Below, one piece after another: positions 59,086 to 64,000 of a DNA stretch of 64,000 bases. Below the pieces are notes generated by a model. The model was not told the DNA's origin and ran no database searches. It saw nothing but the letters and a program-made list of their open reading frames with translations. This DNA comes from Sipunculus nudus (Eukaryota; Annelida; Sipuncula; Golfingiida; Sipunculidae): assembly GCA_026874595.1 (NCBI GenBank), contig CM049306.1:42408019-42472018 (forward strand). Reading direction: 5' to 3'. Position 1 is the stretch's first letter. The number at the start of each line of letters is the position of its first letter. The position numbers were made by a program, and so were the translations under genes.

Positions 59086-59954
59086 CGGTGGGTGACTCTT
59101 CATTGTTTATAGAGACCTTTGCACAGAGGGTAAAAGACGGTGCCTTTCAGAGTGGACTAGTAATGCCAGTGGAAATATAAAATTACAGTGGTATAGTTCT
59201 TTTAAGTCAGAATTGGTATTAGAATCATATTTGATAAATTCAAAACAAAGATATCTTAGACAGATGTTGTGCAAACTCAGATGTGGTGCTCATGACCTTC
59301 AGATAGAGAAAGCCAGATGTTCAAACAAGGACATATTAGGATGGTGTTTTTTGTGTAAAAGTAAAGGTCTTTGTATTATAGAAGATGAGATGCATCATGT
59401 AATATGTTGACAAGGTTTAGAAGCGATTAGAAATAGACATTTACCAGAACTGTACAGTAGGAACACGACTAAAAAAAAGCATATTCAGTTAATGAAGGAT
59501 GAAAAATTGGCTTACAAACTGGCATTTTATTTATATGAGGCACAAAAGCTTAAAACAAAGTGTGAGGTTTAATACAACTATTCAGGTAAAGAAAATATTA
59601 GAAAATATATACTAACCACAAGTAAAAAAAAGTTATTGATATTTTAAGTCATATATATTTTGCCTTTGTCTCTTTTGCACATATTTCCTTATTTCCTTAT
59701 ATGCACAAATTGGTGTGTTACTTGTTTGTATTTTTGCACTGTGCACATTTCACAACCATGTTGATGGAAACAGTGAAGAGCAGATCCATGTAATGTGTCG
59801 ATGGAGATCACTTAATATTGTGATCAGTATTACGGAGATATTACTGTACTTGTGACACTAATGTTTTACTCTTGTACAATATGTGGAGATGTAACAATGG
59901 CCATGGGCCTTGAAGTTCCGAAATAAAATATATGTAAATATATATAATATATAT
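59086..59954 (+). mobile_element. 5'-truncated non-LTR retrotransposon (LINE), 869 bp
   Basis: The element is flanked by a perfect 11-bp target duplication AATATTCATTA (59075-59085 and 59955-59965). It carries the last part of a reverse-transcriptase polyprotein, a 3' UTR of about 380 nt, an AATAAA at 59922-59927, and ends in a TA-rich tail rather than long poly-A. It interrupts tandem array R4: the sequence across the junction without the element aligns with the uninterrupted unit near 60180-60290. 5' truncation plus variable-length duplication is typical of target-primed reverse transcription. I do not assign the clade. Confidence 0.75.
59110..59572 (+). pseudogene. LINE ORF2 C-terminal fragment with one in-frame stop
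   Basis: The reading frame runs from near the element's left end through LRQMLCKLRCGAHDLQIEKA and a zinc-knuckle-like CFLCKSKG..IIEDEMHHVIC to a terminal TAA (59570-59572). It is interrupted by TGA at 59408-59410 just after the HHVIC motif. Post-RT C-terminal domains of invertebrate LINEs typically show a KLRxSxHxLxIExGR segment followed by CxxC..EDExHFLxxC, which this matches in order and spacing. It encodes only the tail after the RT domain, so it has no enzyme function. Confidence 0.65.
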
Positions 59955-60589
59955 AATATTCATTAAAATTAAACCATTTACTAGAAATAAAAGTCATATT
60001 TTCCTCATTCTTATTGTTCTGGGGCTTAGGCCCATATTTGAAAGTTGGAATGCCTATATGAAAGCACCAAACTTTTTCTATGTTTAATCATGGCCCAGAC
60101 TTTTAAATTTAAATATCTTGGTTTCTAGGCAACTTAGGAAAGAAGTCCTAGTGTTTCACCAAACATTTTCGACGACATGGCATACATTTATGATATCCAA
60201 AGTATCATAAATGATTTACTCCTTAAATTCAAGCATTTACAAAAAACACATGTCAAACTTATCTTTGTCTTATTGTCGGGGGTTTAGGTCCAGATTGCAG
60301 AAGAATGGGGACATTCATATTGAAGCACTAAACATTTTCCCATATGTTTATTCATTGCCTTAAAATCTTGAATTACAAAATGACTTCCCTGATAAAAATT
60401 GAAAGTGCCAGTATCTAAGTTCATATGCCACATAGGTTAATTGTTCATGGTACCTGGAAATTTACAGTAAAAAATATTTTGCAGTTTATAAGAAGTTCTA
60501 AATCAGTGCTTTCCATTTTTTCATTATCAATTTTTGTTAAAGGTAAAAAGGGTAGGGGGTTTATAATCTGATATCACCAACGTATCTGT

Positions 60590-60836
60590 CTAATCTTTCG
60601 GGCCTGTTTAATTCTTATAGCTGTTCTCGGCTTCCTGGGGAGCATACAACGAAGTAGCCACACACTGCTGGCCGCCCATGTTTAACCAGTTCCCATTCAC
60701 TCCTGAGTGAAGAGAGCGCACCCTTGTGGTGAAGTCTTTCCTAGAAGTCTTAGTGTGGAAAAAGGTCAGATAGGGAGGCTAACCCACAAACCTGCGATCA
60801 CAAGTCCAGCGCACTAACCATTAGGCCACAAAGCTC
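60590..60836 (-). mobile_element. tRNA-derived SINE
   Basis: On the minus strand the 5' end reads GTGGCCTAATGGTTAGTGC (A-box), then GGACTTGTGATCGCAGG, then GTGGGTTAGCCTCCC (decayed B-box). About 170 nt of body follow, including AGTGAATGGGAACTGG and GCTCCCCAGGAAGCCGAGAA. The head is a clear tRNA derivative. It lies between array R4 and the LTR element. Body and tail family are not identified, and no target duplication was found by eye. Confidence 0.6.
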
Positions 60837-60986
60837 CACATTTGGTCAGGGGGTATTTAATAAAAAAGACTAAAAGAGAATGGAGTGATCACTTTGCTAT
60901 TTGATCTGTAGAACAATAAGTGCAATAACTGTACACATCCTGTGACCATGGTTAAGGTCGTCTCTTTTCTGATTTTTTTTAGATAT

Positions 60987-61781
60987 TGTTACGGAACCTA
61001 ATATAAACAGATCACGTATGCGTGATGAACACAAATTCTGTAACGGAGATTTAAAAAAATCAGATCCTGTAACACTAGGCAGCGTGAAATGTCTAGGTGA
61101 ATGAATAAAGAAGTCAGTGTTTTTTTATAACAAATAACTATAATTCATTCTTAAAACAACCCTAACATTACAATACACTAAATCAATACAATTATACAGT
61201 AAAACGGCGGTATAGCAACAAGTCAATACAATCACAGAGAAAAATAATGTACACAGTACCTGGATACCAACACTATCACAACGATAAGTCCTGTAAATGT
61301 AAACTCTCGGAGAATGACAGTCCAGTGGAAAGTTCTTGCAACAACCCAGAAAGTAAACTGAAGTCCAAATGCATAAAATCCAGGAGAAGGTCTTTGAAAA
61401 TCTATAATTGCCGCATTCGTCGGATAAGGTCCTGACACACGCTTCTGCGTCCGCTGGAATCTGCTCTGTTGCTCTCTCTTGGTTCTAAAAAACAACTTCT
61501 TTATATACCTTCACACCCCAAGCCGAGAATTTTCCACTTCTCGAACAGTCTATAAGGTCTTGCACAACACGCGTTTCTGGAATTCTCTAGAAAAACAGCG
61601 CTGTGTATCTCTACAGACCAGGCTCATCACGTGACCCACGACCAGGCGTGAAAACCCAAGACTCACATGACAACGAGAGTTCAACCAGTACGGATTAAAC
61701 ATAGAATTAATACGCGGCCAGACACGAGTGCCACAACAGGAGCCACGCCCGTGTTACATAATAAAAAGAGCACCTGTGACA
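60987..61781 (-). mobile_element. 3' LTR of Gmr1-like Ty3/gypsy element (795 bp)
   Basis: Read on the minus strand the LTR begins TGTCACAGGTGC directly after a polypurine tract and ends CCGTAACA, giving TG..CA termini. It contains TATATAAAG (about 61507-61499), roughly 275 nt into the LTR, a plausible U3 TATA box. A CACGTGAT/ATCACGTG site lies at 61628-61633. No convincing AATAAA was seen on the minus strand. The left boundary is inferred from the terminal TG..CA, since the partner LTR is outside the window. Confidence 0.6.
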
Positions 61782-61792
61782 CTCCACCTCCT
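61782..61792 (-). promoter_or_regulatory. Polypurine tract of LTR element
   Basis: On the minus strand AGGAGGTGGAG sits immediately before the LTR TGTCACAG. This is the expected plus-strand primer for a retrotransposon 3' LTR, and it orients the element on the minus strand. Confidence 0.65.
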
Positions 61793-61921
61793 GTAAGAAA
61801 AAAAAAGTTTTCACGGAAAACTTTGTTTTTGCGATCACAATCACTAAATCCTTACAACATCTCAAAAATCATCTTATTTACAACATTACATAAACATCTT
61901 GTTCACAACATTTCATAAACA

Positions 61922-62528
61922 TCTCGATAAGCAATCAGCAAGTACATTGTCTTTCCCTTTAATATGTATGATATCAAGATTGTAATCCTGTAACTCCATC
62001 TCAACAATCCTTGATTTTTACACTTCAACTTGTTCATGAACATGAGGGGGTTGTGATCACTGAAGACAATGATAGGCCTGACTTATGAAGTAACATAAAC
62101 TTCAAAATGTTGCAACGCTAAAATCAAAGCCAAACATTCTTATCCAATAGTGGAGTTGTTTTCTGGTTTGCATTAAACTTTCTTGAGAAATAACAAATTG
62201 GATGATCTATGCCATCATTGCCTCCTTGTAACAACACAGCACCAGCAGCAGTATCACTAGCATCTACAGCTAACGCAAAAGGAGCATCTGGAGCTGCTAA
62301 AACAGGTGAACTTTGCAGAATTGCTTTCAAATTCTGAAATGCATTTTCAGACTGAACATTCCATACAAACTTTTGTTTCTTCTTTAACAAATTAGTCAGA
62401 GGTTCAGCTACAGCAGAAAATTTTGGACAAAACTTCCTGTAGTATCCAACCATACCAAGAAAACGCATTATTTGCTTTTTGTTCTCTGGTCTAGGAAATG
62501 CAGAAATAGCACTTATCCTTAGCATCAA
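61922..62528 (-). pseudogene. RT thumb and RNase H, frameshifted
   Basis: The thumb is recognised by RFLGMVGYYRKFCPKF and PLTNLLKK. RNase H begins at FALAVDASDTAAGAVLLQ, with catalytic Asp present, and ICYFSRKFN. The frame is lost near 62140. FSDHNPLMF and the terminal NVLADCLSR are readable only in other frames down to about 61922. This is the normal end of gypsy RNase H and is followed by the polypurine tract after roughly 130 nt. Confidence 0.75.
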
Positions 62529-62730
62529 CAGGTTTTACCTGACCCTGCCCTACAATATGACTCAAAAATGTTACTTGTGCATGACAAAACTCAGATTTTA
62601 CTAAGTTGACGGTCAGACGTGCTTCACTGAGTCTTTCGAAGAGGTCGCGAAGAATTTGCAGATGTTTCTCCCAGGTGTCGCTGTACACGATAAGGTCATC
62701 AATATTTGCGTCACAACCCTGAATGTCCTT
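62525..62730 (-). pseudogene. Reverse transcriptase palm, N-terminal half deleted
   Basis: The frame enters RT abruptly just before the catalytic motif, seen as NIDDLIVYS where Ty3/gypsy RTs have Y(I/V/L)DDL, so the motif Tyr is Asn here. It continues with LRDLFERLSEARLTVNLVKS and VGQGQVKPVDAK, the region after the active site. Fingers and the first catalytic Asp are missing, consistent with an internal deletion of several hundred base pairs at about 62730. The frame shifts near 62525. Confidence 0.75.
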
Positions 62731-62879
62731 TGTATCAAGGGTTTTAAGTACGTCTGAGTTTTTTAATGGTACTGTACCACACTGAATGTCTACATCACAC
62801 TTACAATCAGTATCTACTTTAACAGGGTCAGGGTCAGTGTTTACACAATTTACAGCAGTAACATTTTGTACAACATCTG

Positions 62880-63270
62880 ATGTGCTATTTCTGTCATAAT
62901 ATGGTTTCAACATGTTAACATGGCACAGTTGTTTCTTTTTACGTCTATCTGGTGTCAACAGTACGTAATTTAAATCACTGACTTTCTTGTCAACAATTGA
63001 AGGACCAAAATACCTAGCTTGCAGAGGTTTGCCAGGGATGGGAAGTAAGGCATGGACCTAGGTCCTTGCCCTTTTCACCAGGCTCAAACGTCCTACTGAC
63101 AGTGTGCTTGTCATACTTTGTTTTCATTTTACTTTGTGCAGATTTTAGATTTGACTGTGCAATATCACAAGCATTGTGTAGTTTAGTGCGAAAGTCTGAG
63201 ACATACTGCAGTAAACTAAGAGAATCAGGATTTTCACACAAGAGTTTTTCTTTAAGCAGTTTCAATGGAC
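62880..63270 (-). pseudogene. Integrase C-terminal region with GPF module
   Basis: A frame from about 63265 encodes LKSAQSKMKTKYDKH and RTFEPGEKG, then shifts near 63035. The following frame has RYFGPSIVDKK (the GPF motif) and RRKKKQLCHVNMLKPYY, the usual end of the integrase core-flanking region. This latter frame stays open into the RT palm, which fixes domain order. Confidence 0.75.
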
Positions 63271-63439
63271 CTCGATCGGAGTGTCAAAAAACTAGTTCAA
63301 AGGGACTGAAACCCAAGGACTTTTGAAAGGATTCTCTGACAGCAAACAGCAATAGGTGGATTCCTTCATCCCAGTCTTCCTGTGTGTCATAGCAATAATT
63401 TCTGATCATGTTTTTTAATTTCTGGTGAAAAAAAAGCTC

Positions 63440-63718
63440 TAGGGCGCCCTGACTTTAAGGATGGTATGGCTGTACTGTTTTATACCTAGCTCAAGCATAA
63501 CTTGTCGAATAAGCCAGACATAAAATTAGACCCTTGGTCAGACTGGACGGATTTTGGTAATCCAAAAGTTGTAAAAAAAACTTGGTCAGAGCTTTGACAA
63601 CACTTTTGGCATTAATTTTGCGCAATGGTATTGCCTCAGGGAACCTGGTAGATGTGCACATGATTGTCAGCAAGTATTCATGTCCAGTCATTGGGCAGTG
63701 GTCCAACAGAATCAACAA
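63440..63718 (-). pseudogene. Integrase catalytic core, frameshifted and stop-containing
   Basis: One frame carries YLLTIMCTSTRFPEAIPL and ends near 63550. The second catalytic Asp, in SDQGSNF, is only readable after a frame change. The block that normally reads HPE-SQGALE is present as HP, stop, SQGALE: a TAA at 63455-63457 replaces the catalytic glutamate codon by a single base change. The D,D,E triad is therefore not encoded in one frame. Confidence 0.75.
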
Positions 63719-63965
63719 TAATCCTACTGAATGGGTCCTCGAAAGCAGGAATAGGCCTAAGTGGGGCCTTAGGAGGATTCTGATTGGGCTTGCCTACCAT
63801 CTGGCATGTATGGCATGATTTACAATATTGTACAACATCTTTCCTGAGGTTAGGCCAATAGAAGTGTGTACTAACTTTCTGATAAGTTTTTTTTATACCT
63901 AAATGGCCAGACAAAGGAGCCTCATGTACCATGCTTAGAACTTCACTGCGAAAGCTTTTGGGCAT
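63678..63965 (-). pseudogene. Integrase zinc-binding domain and start of core
   Basis: The open frame encodes a retroviral-type HHCC zinc domain with H14, H21, C51 and C54 visible (SGHLGIKKTYQKV; FYWPNLRKDV; CKSCHTCQ). It then enters the catalytic core at the first catalytic Asp (IIVDSVGPLP). The frame is lost just after GPLP near 63690. The domain binds donor DNA ends during integration. Residues are intact here, but the protein downstream is broken. Confidence 0.8.
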
Positions 63966-64000
63966 TACTATTTGATGTTTGATGGCCCACTCATCATCAG

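Larger units (their letters stand above)
58905..60460. repeat. Tandem array R4, about 268-bp period, split by a LINE
   Basis: GCTTAGACCCAGATTT (58931), GCTTAGGCCCATATTT (60018) and GTTTAGGTCCAGATT (60289) are successive copies. TTCTAGGCAACTTAGG recurs at 58981 and 60126. After removing the inserted LINE and its duplicated site (880 bp), spacings are about 207-271 bp. Confidence 0.7.
61922..64000 (-). pseudogene. pol: Gmr1-like Ty3/gypsy pol remnant: integrase then RT-RNase H
   Basis: Read from high to low coordinates, domains appear as integrase zinc domain, integrase core, integrase C-terminal GPF module, a linker, RT palm, RT thumb, RNase H, then polypurine tract and LTR. In ordinary Ty3/gypsy elements integrase comes last. 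Integrase ahead of RT is the arrangement described for Gmr1-like elements. The integrase C-terminus and RT palm share one open frame (62491 to about 63038), so the order is not an artefact of joining fragments. The copy is inactive: frameshifts near 63690, 63550, 63035, 62525, 62140 and 61990, a stop at the integrase catalytic glutamate, and an RT deletion near 62730. The 5' part lies outside the window. Confidence 0.8.

Noticed and set aside
60785-60836. Functional tRNA gene
   Set aside because: The B-box is decayed and the acceptor and anticodon arms do not pair. A SINE body follows.

Overview
This window is eukaryotic, AT-rich, intron-rich animal DNA. It holds long introns, many (TA)n, (TTA)n and (TC)n microsatellites, poly-G/C runs, tRNA-derived SINE heads, a 5'-truncated LINE and a decayed Ty3/gypsy element. 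The mixture suggests a marine invertebrate, most likely a mollusc. That is a guess from repeat style and from one invertebrate-like LRIG gene; no marker in the window fixes the species.

Region 1-25.0 kb is the 5' half of one gene on the minus strand. Nine exons (24998 down to 5993) encode a signal peptide, a cysteine-rich LRR N-terminal cap and 11 leucine-rich repeats. They match the LRIG family (leucine-rich repeats and immunoglobulin-like domains). Every exon joins in phase 2 at the conserved leucine codon, so each exon carries one or two whole repeats. The remaining LRRs, the C-terminal cap, Ig domains, membrane segment and tail must lie beyond coordinate 1. Introns 2, 7, 8 and 9 are long and contain SINE fragments, dispersed repeats and possible regulatory islands. 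A CCAAT/GC-box/E-box cluster at 25.25-25.36 kb is a likely promoter.

Region 25-57 kb has no gene I can support. It carries microsatellites (densest at 28-33.5 kb and 42.1-42.3 kb), a 165-bp MITE-like element with a 5-bp target duplication, two dispersed repeat families each seen twice, and GC-richer islands that could be enhancers.

Region 37.6-60.5 kb contains four degenerate tandem arrays with units of roughly 270-490 bp. Two of them share the palindrome GTGGCGCCAC, and two carry nuclear-receptor-like CCTTGACCT motifs. A LINE 3' end (59086-59954) sits inside the last array with an 11-bp target duplication.

Region 60.6-64 kb contains a SINE and the 3' half of a Ty3/gypsy retrotransposon on the minus strand. 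Its domain order is integrase, then reverse transcriptase and RNase H, then polypurine tract and LTR. This is the inverted, Gmr1-like order. The copy is dead: it has several frameshifts, a stop at the integrase catalytic glutamate and an internal deletion of the N-terminal half of RT.
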